The notes under the pieces are model-generated. The model was not told the origin of the DNA and ran no database searches. It saw only the letters and a list, made by a program, of their open reading frames with translations. Below are positions 1-9,300 of a stretch of 64,000 nt of DNA, in pieces (the stretch's first letter is position 1; each line of letters opens with the position of its first letter). Source of the DNA: Oscarella lobularis. Taxonomy: Eukaryota > Porifera > Homoscleromorpha > Homosclerophorida > Oscarellidae. The stretch is taken from positions 806,001 through 870,000 of the forward strand of contig NC_089189.1 of assembly GCF_947507565.1 (NCBI RefSeq), written 5' to 3'. Position numbers and translations under genes: made by a program.

Positions 1-1028
1 CATACTTGGCCAAGCCCTGTATGTGTGATTGCTCAACGAGAGATAACATCGAAACGAATTCATCTCTAATATCGTGGCCAACACTTAATTAGAGAAAGAA
101 AAAAATTCAATTAGTTAAAGAAGACGTCGGTTATTTTACCGTCTCATGTTCGAAACGTTGTACGCCTTTTCGATGGGTTCCGATCCTTTGACGCTGTGCA
201 CAATCCCTTTGCCCGTTTGATTCAGATAGTACGACATTCTCCCATAGTCCCTGTCGGCGTCTCCTCCCGACGGAATGTTGCAGTCGTCGTTCTTCAAAAA
301 TTCAACTCCCCAAGAAGCTGAAATAATCGAATCAAAAGAAGATAAGATTTAGTTTTCCTTTTTCTTAGTACCGTATGTCTTGGCGTCGATTTCTTCGTGT
401 CCATAGGCGCCGGGACGATGCTGGCACGTGTACAAACCGCGATCCGTGTATAAGCCTGCCTCGATTAATTGATTAATTAAATCTATTTGCGATTCTGATC
501 GCGTATACCGAATTTGAGTCCTTTGCTGTGAACGTATTGGATTAAATTTGGGAGGCCGCTCGGAAATTTGCTCGGATCGGGAATGATTACTCCGTCGGAA
601 GTTCGATTGATTTGCCAACAATCTATTAATTAAAAAATAAAAATGAAGTATCACGTGATATAGTATATGACTGCAAACTTTTAGTAAATAACACATTTTT
701 ACTGATAGTATTGATCGATTTATTAATAATAAGAGGATTTTTTTACCGTCCAAGTTGACGTACTCGTATCCGCAATCTTTGAGTCCAGTGCTCACAAACG
801 CGTCTGCAATGCCCTTGATGACGTCCTCGTTCAGTCCGTGACAACCGAAATGATTCCACGAGTTCCTTTCGGAAGGGCGTGGATGAATGGGCAATCTTGC
901 CGAAGACAGGCTACTTACCATCCCATTGGCGGCGTCTGAGCGACGACAGGACCATTGGGAAGAGCCGAGGCAAGCAGAAAGCCTTTGGAAAACAGTAATG
1001 CTACGACGAACACTTGCATGGAACTCAT
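1..1028 (-). CDS. Secreted GH27 alpha-galactosidase / alpha-N-acetylgalactosaminidase-like, 3' end outside window
   Basis: Six exons were traced: 919-1028, 747-865, 509-622, 372-455, 140-317 and 1-83. All five introns are GT-AG (53-124 bp) and phases agree. The product starts MSSMQVFVVALLF, a signal peptide, followed by the GH27 opening TPPMGWNSWNHFGCHG. Further family landmarks are YVNLDDCW, a Tyr-Thr-Asp-Arg-Gly stretch, and KNDDC, where Asp153 is the expected nucleophile. RVGHD (Arg202 to Asp206) is the expected RxxxD acid/base. Family members remove terminal alpha-linked galactose or GalNAc in lysosomes or outside the cell. Substrate choice between the two sugars cannot be read from this portion. 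The gene runs off the left edge, so the C-terminal beta domain is not visible. It is transcribed away from the collagen-like gene at 1216. Confidence 0.93.
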
Positions 1029-1215
1029 TACGTGATTGGTCCCGGATAAGTCTATAAACACTTCAGTGACTTATGGATATACGTGAAATGAGAAGTGCGA
1101 GGTGTTTTTGTTCTACTACCGATAAAGCCCTACCATTATGGTTGCCATAGTCAATCTTTTAATTTTAGAGGCGTTCCTCTCTTCAATTACGTCACGAGAT
1201 TCGAAGTCTGTAAAC
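1029..1215. promoter_or_regulatory. Short divergent intergenic region, probable shared promoter
   Basis: Only 187 bp separate the start codon of the minus-strand glycosidase from that of the plus-strand collagen-like gene, so both promoters and 5' UTRs must lie here or overlap the genes. I see no convincing TATA box. The role is inferred from geometry alone. Confidence 0.45.
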
Positions 1216-2886
1216 ATGAAGATCGTGCTTTTAGTTATCCACCTAGCCTTGGTGTGTCAAGGTCAGAAACCCAAAATGCGTGTTACTCAAGGCACACTCT
1301 ACGTGGAGTCACCTAACGACATTCGCTTCCAGTCGACCGGATCAATTTTCTTCAACGACGTAAAAGTTCAGGGCAATTTGCGCGGTCCTAAGGGCGACGC
1401 GGGTCAAGCAGGCAATCCAGGCCCACAAGGAGACGACGGTGCATCGGGAAGAGACGGACAAAAAGGCGACGCCGGAGCCCAAGGACAAACCGGGCCAAAA
1501 GGAAATCCAGGCTCCGACGGTTTACCCGGTGCTAAAGGAAGTACAGGAGCGGCGGGAAACGACGGCCAAAAGGGAGCGACGGGAGCCTCCGGTAAAGACG
1601 GCCAAAAAGGAGACGCAGGTACTGCAGGAAAAGACGGACTAAAAGGAGTCGCAGGGACTGCGGGGAAAAACGGTCTTAAAGGCGACGCAGGAAAGAAAGG
1701 AGAACCGGGCATCAGCGCAAATAACTCCGCTATTCAATCGGCTCTCGATAAAGCTCTCAAAAAGATAGCCGAGCTCGAAACCCGACTAGCGATTCTAGAA
1801 CCGCCGCCGTCGTACGGCTATGGAACGGACGGTTCGTGGAACGTCAAAATCGGAGCGACCGTTACGTCGGCCTGCGCTTACGTCACACAAGCGACCGTTC
1901 TAACTGGAAGCAAGTCGATGACCGTTAGCAGCTGCAGTCTATTCAAAAAGGACGACGAAGTCCTTTTTCATCAAACGCAGCATTTCGCACACGCGGGAAC
2001 GTACGAAACGGCTTACGTCCGATCGTGCACGTCAAATCGACTCTCAATCGCCGACGGGATTAACTCTCCGTACTATTCTAACGCTTTCTCGGGCGCCAAT
2101 CCGGCCGTTACTCAAATCGTCAAAGTGCCGCACTATTCCGACGTCGCGATCGCCGGCACCGTTCAAGCGTCGACTTGGAACGGCAAGTGCGGGGGCATCG
2201 TCGCCTTTCGGTCGAACTCTACGGTAACGATCAGCGGCACGGTGACCGTTCGGGGTAAGGGATTCCGCGGCGCGCCCAAGTACGATTCCGGTAGCGACTA
2301 CGTGCACGGCTACGTCGGAGAATCAGAGAAGGTGAGCTACAAGGCAATTCGTCAGTCGCCCGCTATCGGGTCCGGCGGCGGCGGCGGAAATGGACAAGGC
2401 GGCGGTTACGGCGGCGCTCATCGCACCGTCGGATCGACCCCCGAACGAGGCGGTTGCGACGTCAAGAGCGCCGGAGCCCCGTCGACGATCGGATCGGATG
2501 ATTTCGGGGAGATTTTTATGGGCGGTTCGGGCGGTGCGTCCGGCTCGCACGGAAGCGGGACGCGAGACGGTGCGGAGGGCGGTGCGAGCGGCGGAATCGT
2601 TTTTATTTACGGTAAAACGTCGGTTAGCGTTACGGGATCGATTGACGCTCGAGGACTCGGGGGAACAAACGGATATAAGTCGACTCAAGGACAGCCTATT
2701 GGAGGGGGCGGGGGAGGAGCCGGGGGAGCCGTTATGATCGTATCGACTGCAAAGTTCGGTCAAAGAGGAAAGGTTTTGGTGAGCGGTGGAGCGGGCGGTA
2801 ACCGGGCAACGGGAAATGGCTGCAATCCTGGAGGAGCAGGTGGGTCTGGCGGGGAAGGAAGGATACTAACTGAACAGCGGGCCTAA
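1216..2886 (+). CDS. Secreted collagen-like glycine-rich protein, copy 1 (long collagen tract)
   Basis: Single-exon frame of 556 aa. The start is placed at 1216 because it opens a signal peptide (MKIVLLVIHLALVCQGQ) that aligns with copy 2; the frame is open further upstream to 1138. Order of parts: signal peptide, about 50 aa of head region with LYVESPNDI, then 36 uninterrupted Gly-X-Y triplets. Next is a predicted short coiled coil (IQSALDKALKKIAELETRLA) able to nucleate trimers, then about 350 aa with paired cysteines and long glycine runs. I do not recognise the C-terminal domain family; the Gly-rich, Val/Ile-alternating texture suggests a beta-rich repeat fold. An extracellular trimeric matrix or lectin-like protein is likely. 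It forms a tandem pair with the gene at 3232. The minus-strand frames inside it are shadows. Confidence 0.85.
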   Translation: MKIVLLVIHLALVCQGQKPKMRVTQGTLYVESPNDIRFQSTGSIFFNDVKVQGNLRGPKGDAGQAGNPGPQGDDGASGRDGQKGDAGAQGQTGPKGNPGSDGLPGAKGSTGAAGNDGQKGATGASGKDGQKGDAGTAGKDGLKGVAGTAGKNGLKGDAGKKGEPGISANNSAIQSALDKALKKIAELETRLAILEPPPSYGYGTDGSWNVKIGATVTSACAYVTQATVLTGSKSMTVSSCSLFKKDDEVLFHQTQHFAHAGTYETAYVRSCTSNRLSIADGINSPYYSNAFSGANPAVTQIVKVPHYSDVAIAGTVQASTWNGKCGGIVAFRSNSTVTISGTVTVRGKGFRGAPKYDSGSDYVHGYVGESEKVSYKAIRQSPAIGSGGGGGNGQGGGYGGAHRTVGSTPERGGCDVKSAGAPSTIGSDDFGEIFMGGSGGASGSHGSGTRDGAEGGASGGIVFIYGKTSVSVTGSIDARGLGGTNGYKSTQGQPIGGGGGGAGGAVMIVSTAKFGQRGKVLVSGGAGGNRATGNGCNPGGAGGSGGEGRILTEQRA

Positions 2887-3231
2887 TTTAATTAGGAAGG
2901 ACAAGGCCGTGATACAACTATTTGTCTGTTACTGCTGCTTGTTTGTCGTGCTGAGTTGCCGTTCACTTGCAGATGTGCGAACAGCGCTCTCTTTAGCTTA
3001 TTTCCGAACTCGTAAACGATCGCGTCAAGGAGAGAGTTATTCCTAGCTACGCGTACGTGGCAATCGACGGCGGGCTCATTTGCATTGTAATAACCTATAT
3101 ATGCATATGCATTTGCGGCACACGCTATCTACTGCGTATGCAATTGCGGTACGTAGCGAAAAAAGAATGACGTCCAGCAGTGCGCAGTCACACGGTGCCC
3201 TGACTCAACCGTAACCGCTTGTACTGCAAAC
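2887..3231. other. Intergenic spacer between the two collagen-like genes
   Basis: It contains the copy-1 3' flank (to about 2958) and then unique sequence holding the copy-2 promoter. An AT-rich stretch with TATATATGCATATGCAT lies at about 3096-3115, some 120 bp upstream of the start codon. I see no further gene. Confidence 0.5.
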
Positions 3232-4659
3232 ATGATGAAGATCGTGCTTTTAGCTATCCATCTGTTAGCATGTCAGGCTCAAAACCCCAGAATGCGTGTA
3301 ACTCAAGGTAGTCTCTACGTGGAGTCGCCAAACGACATTCACTTTCAATCGACCGGATCAATTTTCTTCAACGATATTCAAGTTCAGGGCAATTTGCGCG
3401 GTCCTAAGGGCGACGCGGGTCAAGTAGGCAATCCAGGCCAACAAGGAGACGACGGCCAAAAAGGCGACGCAGGAGAACCGGGTATCAGCGCAAATAACTC
3501 CGCTATTCAGTCGGCTCTAGATAAAGCTCTCAAAAAGATAGCCGAGCTCGAAACCCGACTAGCGATTCTAGAACCGCCGCCGTCGTACGGCTACGGAACG
3601 GACGGTTCGTGGAACGTCAAAAGCGGAGCGACCGTTACGTCGGCCTGCGCTTACGTCACACAAGCGACCGTTCTAACTGGAAGCAAGTCGATGACCGTTA
3701 GCAGCTGCAGTCTATTCAAAAAGGACGACGAAGTCCTTTTTCATCAAACGCAGCATTTCGCACACGCGGGAACGTACGAAACGGCTTACGTCCGATCGTG
3801 CACGTCAAATCGACTCTCAATCGCCGACGGCATTAACTCTCCGTACTATTCTAACGTTTTCACGGGCGCCAATCCGGCCGTTACTCAAATCGTCAAAGTG
3901 CCGCACTATTCCGACGTCACGATTGCCGGCACCGTTCAAGCGTCGACTTGGAACGGCAAGTGCGGCGGCATCGTCGCCTTTCGGTCGAACTCCACAGTGA
4001 CGATCAGCGGCACGGTGACCGTTCGGGGTAAGGGATTCCGCGGTGCGCCCAAGTACGATTCCGGTAGCGACTACGTGCACGGCTACGTCGGAGAATCGGA
4101 GAAGGTGAGCTACAAGGCAATTCGTCAGTCGCCCGCTATCGGGTCCGGCGGCGGCGGCGGAAATGGACAAGGCGGCGGTTACGGCGGCGCTCATCGCACC
4201 GTCGGATCGACCCCCGAACGAGGCGGTTGCGACATCGCTAGCGCCGGAGCTCCGTCGGCGATCGGATCGGATGATTTTGGGGAGATTTTTATGGGCGGTT
4301 CGGGCGGCGCGTCCGGGTCGCACGGAAGCGGGACGCGAGACGGTGCGGAGGGCGGTGCGAGCGGCGGAATCGTTTTTATTTACGGTAAAACGTCGGTTAG
4401 CGTTACGGGATCGATTGACGCTCGAGGACTCGGGGGAACAAATGGATATAAGTCGTCTCAAGGACAGCCTATTGGAGGGGGCGGTGGAGGAGCCGGGGGA
4501 GCCGTTATGATCGTATCGACTGCGAAGTTTGGTCAAAGAGGAAAGGTTTTGGTGACCGGTGGAGCGGGCGGTAACCGGGCAACGGGAATTGGCTGCAATC
4601 CTGGAGGAGCAGGTGGGTCTGGCGGGGAAGGAAGGATACTAACGGAACAGCGGGCCTAA
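3232..4659 (+). CDS. Secreted collagen-like glycine-rich protein, copy 2 (short collagen tract)
   Basis: Single-exon frame of 475 aa starting MMKIVLLAIHLLACQAQ, a signal peptide; the second Met aligns with the start of copy 1. The architecture is the same as copy 1 but the collagen tract has only 9 Gly-X-Y triplets instead of 36. The loss is a clean multiple of nine bases, so the triple-helix register and the reading frame are both kept. The coiled coil (AELETRLAILEPPPSYGYGT region) and the whole Gly/Cys C-terminal domain are almost unchanged. A rod about a quarter as long with the same head would give a differently spaced oligomer. The C-terminal domain family is not recognised. Confidence 0.85.
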   Translation: MMKIVLLAIHLLACQAQNPRMRVTQGSLYVESPNDIHFQSTGSIFFNDIQVQGNLRGPKGDAGQVGNPGQQGDDGQKGDAGEPGISANNSAIQSALDKALKKIAELETRLAILEPPPSYGYGTDGSWNVKSGATVTSACAYVTQATVLTGSKSMTVSSCSLFKKDDEVLFHQTQHFAHAGTYETAYVRSCTSNRLSIADGINSPYYSNVFTGANPAVTQIVKVPHYSDVTIAGTVQASTWNGKCGGIVAFRSNSTVTISGTVTVRGKGFRGAPKYDSGSDYVHGYVGESEKVSYKAIRQSPAIGSGGGGGNGQGGGYGGAHRTVGSTPERGGCDIASAGAPSAIGSDDFGEIFMGGSGGASGSHGSGTRDGAEGGASGGIVFIYGKTSVSVTGSIDARGLGGTNGYKSSQGQPIGGGGGGAGGAVMIVSTAKFGQRGKVLVTGGAGGNRATGIGCNPGGAGGSGGEGRILTEQRA

Positions 4660-4864
4660 ATTGAGAAGGACAGGGCCGCGATACAACTATTTGTCTGTTA
4701 CTGCTGCTTGTTTGTCGTGCTGAGTTGTAACTGTAGCCACTCCGAAGAAAAGAACCTTTAGCTTAGCGCGCGCAGTGAAAACAGAAGCCAAGAGAAGCCG
4801 CCCGCAGAAGCCGCTGAGCTAGCCTGCTAGCCCTGAGCCTGTGGCCTTCTGAAGACTCCAAGCT

Positions 4865-6285
4865 ATGGAAAACGAGGACCGGCGGTTGAGCATCAGCATT
4901 GGAAACAAAACTAAGGACATTGCACGACTTCAAAGCTTTTGCCAGGAGGCAGGATCCAACGCCAAGTCTCTCGTAGTGCATGCATCGATATCAGATGATC
5001 AAGTCGAGCCATTCGCAGGTACACAGCAAAGAGCAAAAGCCACGCCCCGCATATCAAATTTCTAAACTAAAAACCCCGCCCCCATTTAGATGCACTTCGC
5101 GCGAACCCGTCTCTGACGTCAATAACTCTCGATCTTCCCGAAATATCCGACTCGGGATTCGACCATCTATCGACGCTTTTCAATCGTAGCCTCCGTTCGC
5201 TCGGCATATGGGCAAATCGTCTCACGTCCAAAGGCTTGGAAGCTCTCGCTCAAAATCTCCTCACGTGCCCCCGTCTCGAACGTCTCGATCTCTACGCAAC
5301 CCAGTGCGATCGACACGACCTGACCTTCGGCGACGCGGGCGTCGACTGCCTCGCGCGCGCTCTCGAACGCCAGCGCAAAATAATGACGTACGTCGGCGTG
5401 CGTCAAAACGCGATTTCCGACGTAGGCGTGGCCAATCTAATGACGTCACTTCAACGCAAAACCTACGTAGTGGAAACTCTCAATCTGCAGGGAAATAACA
5501 TAACAAGCGTGGGCGTGTCTCACATCGCTCGCATGCTGAAAGAGAGCGGAGACTGCCTGAAGGAATTATCTCTCGAAGGCAATAGTCTCATTGGCGATGA
5601 CGGGGCTATTTTATTAGCAGACGCTCTGTCGTCGCCCACGGCACGTCTCGAGTCGCTCAATCTGAAATCATGCGCAATCAGCGATGCCGGTGCCATGCGA
5701 TTTGCTCAAGTTCTCTCGTCGTCATCGTCGTCGCTAAGGGAGCTAATTCTCGATGGAAACTCGTCGCTAGGCGACAAGTCGGTTGAACTGATAGCGCGCG
5801 CTTTGGCAAGAAATTCGACGCTGACGCGTCTCGGCTTGAAATCGTGTCGCGTCGGAGACGAGGGCACCGTCCAATTGGCTCGATCTCTGAGAGAGAATCG
5901 ATGTCTCGAACATCTCCTTTTGGATAATAATGAAATTGGTGATGCAGGGGCGATTGAATTGGCCGATGCTCTTCAACGAAACAGGTACGCTATATCTCTC
6001 ATTATTGATCCGCTTCTATGTTATTTTCTAAGGACGCTTAAGTATCTGTCTCTGACTAAGACTCGTATTGGTGGTCAGGGTCGGGCGAAGTTGACTCGTT
6101 CGCTCGAATTCAATAGCGTCATGTTGGAGATTGCGCTGGCGAGCGAGGCAAACGCTTCTTCGACGGACCTGCGCGCGGTCGAGGGTCTACTGGCTAAGAA
6201 TCGCGAGATAGAGAAGCTGAGACGCGAGTTGGAGACGTGTAGACGCGAGCGAGACGAAGCACTTGCACAACTTGCAGGGAAGTGA
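4865..6285 (+). CDS. Leucine-rich repeat protein (ribonuclease-inhibitor/NLRC type) with C-terminal coiled coil
   Basis: Three exons (4865-5018, 5090-5984, 6033-6285), introns of 71 and 48 bp, 433 aa. The second intron has no stop and is in frame, so a naive reading frame runs through it; the GTACGC/CTAAG ends argue for splicing. The body is a series of roughly 28-residue RI-type LRRs, for example ETLNLQGNNITSVGVSHIA, LESLNLKSCAISDAGAMRFA and LEHLLLDNNEIGDAGAIELA. The last 35 residues (NREIEKLRRELETCRRERDE) look like a charged coiled coil. There is no signal peptide and no NACHT/NB-ARC, so this is a free cytosolic LRR protein, probably a binding scaffold. The exact family member is not identifiable. 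Confidence 0.85.
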
Positions 6286-6441
6286 TCGGATCCGTAATTA
6301 ATATGAGAGTGATTCTACTATGTACGCACTCGCCTTTATTTTTGTTTATCGTTTTTACCTCATAATGATGAACCGTTCTTTTAAAATACTGTATGTTATA
6401 TATTAAAAATGTATGTACAATGCTTATCTAATTATTATTAT

Positions 6442-7588
6442 TTATTTGTTTCGTTTTCGGTGCGTTTCTGCTAGTTGCTCGAGTTGCTTCTTCGTTGTAG
6501 TCGATCTAAATTGCAGCATTTCTTCCCTCTCCCAGATTGACACACTCTTTAGCTTCCCTACTTAGCTCGGTTTCGAACTTCTTCATAGACCTCGTTACTC
6601 TCCTTGTTTTGAACGTCAAGAAAGTTCGTCATTGTCTCGTGAGCAACGCTAAAAACACCGTAGACGTACGCAGGCAAACAGGAGGTCTAATTTACTGTAT
6701 TCGTCCAAATTGCACTAATCCACCTACGACCGTAATAGCGACGAGAATGCCGACGACCACGGCATTGCTAGCGCGACTTCGCGCGGAACGAGCCTGCTTC
6801 GGAAAGTCGTGCTCACTACAATCAATAAGAGAGGAATACGTTTATTAATTACTTAAATCAAATTAATTAATTATAATCAAAGAGAATCAATAGGGGAGGA
6901 ATACGTTTATTAATTAATTAATTAATCAAAGAGGTGTAGGATGTGTTTCTATATAAAAAAGATTAAACTAAACTAGACGTTTTTATTACTAGTGGTAGGA
7001 TGACGTATATCGCCTGTCCGTCGTACTGGTGGAGTGGGGGTGACGGTAATTCGACTGTTCGCCGTTTACTCGAGCATCGTACTGGCTTCTAGTCGTCGGA
7101 TCGGACAGCACGGAGTAGGCTTCATTCAGCTATTAGTTATCACGAGAAAACTGATACAGTACACATAATAAATCAAAGAGCAGAGGAATTTCAGGAGAAC
7201 GAAGTTTAGAACTTTGAAATTTTAACTACAAAAGGTCCGATCGTATACCTGTACGAAATCTTGGTGCAGGGATTCGTTTCCCGGATTGGTGTCCGGATGG
7301 CACTACAGTGTTTGGCGTCTCGACTTGGCACGTTATTTCTGCACTAGCGTCACCTTTTTCGACTTGGAAATGAACGACGCGCGAATTTCCTTCTGCGTTG
7401 CCGACCTTTCGACGTCCAGCACGTCGTAAAACGTTCTGGGGAATCGAAGGTGAGTATGCAGGAAGCACGACGAGCGAGACCCACCTTCTAGATAGCAAAC
7501 TGCCGGTAAATAAGTCCCTACGGAAACCGTTAGGACCGCAGTAGACGCGTCGACTAGAGAAAAGAACGGAGATAACGTCGCATGCCAT
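6442..7588 (-). CDS. DNAJC4: DNAJC4-like membrane J-domain protein
   Basis: Seven exons: 7485-7588, 7354-7435, 7249-7302, 6990-7129, 6696-6815, 6562-6648 and 6442-6505. All introns are GT-AG and all phases agree, giving 216 aa. The J domain starts at about residue 36 (FYDVLDVERSATQKEIRASF) and has its HPD motif at residues 64-66 within CHPDTNPGNESLHQDFVQLN. The pattern SKSKK-HPD-NPGN-SLH is that of DNAJC4 rather than a generic DnaJ. A single hydrophobic helix (NAVVVGILVAITVVGGLV, about 144-161) follows, with a basic tail. Expected role: recruitment and stimulation of an Hsp70 at a membrane through the HPD loop. Exon 4 ends two bases into an apparent TAG stop that is removed by splicing at GTAATA. 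Confidence 0.85.
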
Positions 7589-8172
7589 TAGGAGTAGCCC
7601 GTATGAAATTTTTAAGCGGTGATGTCACCCCGCAGATAATATGATGTCATACACGTTGTCTAACATGCGTGACTTTCGGCATTGAGCAAACCGCAATCTT
7701 ACTGACCTCCCAGAACCGCATTCTTTAGGCCGAATCCTATTCTTGCGTATACCACTTTCGGTGTACTAATTATAAGATTCTCGCCGTCTTCTCCGAGTCG
7801 TCGTCTTCTTTGAACGAGATCCTCCCACAACCGCCCACGGGCATCAGAGTGGGCTCATACGTACCGTTGAAACCGAGTCTGCCGAACTTCAATAATACGC
7901 GAAATTCACACCTAATTCGACTACAAATGTCAAATTTTTACTCACAGCTACTAAAGCCAAGGCTTTTGATAGGGAGTGCTTGGAGTGCTTGGAATGCGGG
8001 GGTGATTCCTTTGCGGTAGACCGTCTAGAAGCAATAGCGTAAAATGTTGCTAAATCGACGCCTACGATCGGTTGCCGCATGGACGGCATGCACGTCAAGC
8101 CGTGTTCCTACAATCCCGTGACGCCGGCCATCTCATCTGCGCCCCCGCTTGCTCGTTTTAGAAAAGGCACAG
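7589..8172. other. Intergenic region with a possible small minus-strand gene
   Basis: This holds the upstream region of the DNAJC4-like gene and of the secreted-protein gene. On the minus strand there is an open stretch from an ATG at 8098 or 8080 (MRQPIVGVDLATFYAIASRR), and further down GTACGT...GGGAG splice-like ends near 7810-7855 leading to a very basic tail (RSKKTTTRRRRES). I could not join these into a frame without an arguable donor, so no gene is called. A minus-strand frame at about 7710-7838 is also open. Confidence 0.25.
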
Positions 8173-8180
8173 TATATAAG
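8173..8180 (+). promoter_or_regulatory. TATA box of the secreted-protein gene
   Basis: TATATAAG lies 53 bp before the start codon at 8233, which leaves about 30 bp to a start site near 8205-8212 and a short 5' UTR. Spacing and sequence match a canonical TATA promoter. Confidence 0.6.
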
Positions 8181-8232
8181 AGGGAGCTACTGGGCATTTC
8201 GACTCACAGTTTCACCACGGCATGTCGAAGAG

Positions 8233-9066
8233 ATGACGGTACCAATCAGAGTCGTAGTCTTAGTGGCGGTGGCTGTCGTTAGTCTCGGACTCGCCGAGGC
8301 TGAAAAGGTCTTCATACACACAACGATAAAATTTGACTAATATATGCTTCCCTATAGAGTGCCTGTGCAAAATCGATATTGCTTTTCACGTGGACTGGCG
8401 ATGATCGGATCGCCGACGTGAAGCTGTTGAGTACGTCGCCAGGTAACCAGTCATCGTCGTCGTTGCTTCAAAGTCGATGCCAGGCACAAGAAAGCGATTT
8501 GTTTTCTTATTCCTACAATGTATCGACGAGAGAGTTCACCTTCTCTTCCCTGTTCAATAGCAGTAAGCGTTTGTCTGTCGACGAGAACGGACGGCTTATT
8601 GTGCAGGTATACATAATGTCCTCTCTTGCACGGCTTTATACGTTAGAGCTTCTGCGTTTATCCTTAGACAGCAAATACAACGGTCTTCAAAATATGCCAA
8701 AGCCATAAAGCGAACTCCAGTTCAAATACTGATTATCTAAGCCTCTATGCAAAACGACAAACGAACGAAACGACGGTTCCCGACTACTTTCTCGTAAAGC
8801 CGGGCGGACTCAGAGGATTCCAAGGACATCATCCGCTTCTGATTCCCCAATGTTGCTCGAATATTTTGGCTCCCGAGTGCGGCGCTTTTTCTCGTAGGGT
8901 TTTGTCGAAGACTGAGCGCCTGCCTTACCAGATCATGATGGTTAGAGCCCTTTCTCATTCCTATCTCCTGGGAAAAACGGTTCGAGACGCGTGCGGTCTT
9001 TCTTCGTTGCACTGGCCCTGGGAGCTCTGCAAGTGCGCCTGGGCGGAGAAGTCGAAGAACGATTGA
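8233..9066 (+). CDS. Small secreted cysteine-containing protein, family not recognised
   Basis: Three exons (8233-8307, 8358-8606, 8668-9066), all phase-0 GT-AG introns of 50 and 61 bp, 240 aa. Exon 1 encodes almost exactly a signal peptide (MTVPIRVVVLVAVAVVSLGL, cleavage near AEA-EK). The mature part has about ten cysteines, clustered at the C-terminus (PQCCSNILAPECG and WELCKCAW), and several N-x-S/T sites. It ends in Asn-Asp. No membrane segment is visible after the signal, so secretion is likely. I do not recognise the family. A TATA box lies upstream and a poly(A) signal 91 bp after the stop. Confidence 0.75.
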
Positions 9067-9156
9067 TATATGCTCAGCTGGAACGCGCAGTAACCGAGTT
9101 GTGTTCTTGGAATTTTTTTCTGTCTCGACGTTCAAATTTGCTCGACGTTTCACTGC

Positions 9157-9162
9157 AATAAA
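9157..9162 (+). terminator. Poly(A) signal AATAAA of the secreted-protein gene
   Basis: AATAAA lies 91 bp after the stop codon at 9066 and before the next gene starts at 9301. Position and sequence fit a canonical cleavage signal. Confidence 0.55.
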
Positions 9163-9300
9163 AAACATGTGATGGTCCCCACGTTTAATTATTGAATCAC
9201 GTGCTCGTAATTATTGATTACTTTTCTCTCGGCTCTCGCGTTAGGCTTCGAAGTCTCGGACGAACAGCTAAGCTGGAGGCTGCGTCGAAACGTAAAGAGC

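Larger units (their letters stand above)
1212..4729 (+). repeat. Tandem gene duplication of the collagen-like locus
   Basis: Positions of about 1212-2958 and 3228-4729 are two direct copies, covering a few bases before the start codon, the whole coding region and about 70 bp of 3' flank (shared ATACAACTATTTGTCTGTTA). Outside these limits the flanks differ. The coding copies are nearly identical, synonymous sites included. They differ mainly by a block of 27 collagen triplets, which points to a young duplication or ongoing gene conversion. Confidence 0.9.

Noticed and set aside
1404-1712. Antisense frame rich in Pro across the collagen tract
   Set aside because: It is the mirror of Gly-X-Y codons and has no independent support.
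2044-4536. Antisense and alternate-frame Arg/Ala-rich frames in the collagen-like genes
   Set aside because: They are shadows of GC-rich Gly codons, repeated in both copies only because the genes are duplicates.
6537-6848. 103-aa plus-strand frame
   Set aside because: It is antisense to exons 5 and 6 of the DNAJC4-like gene.
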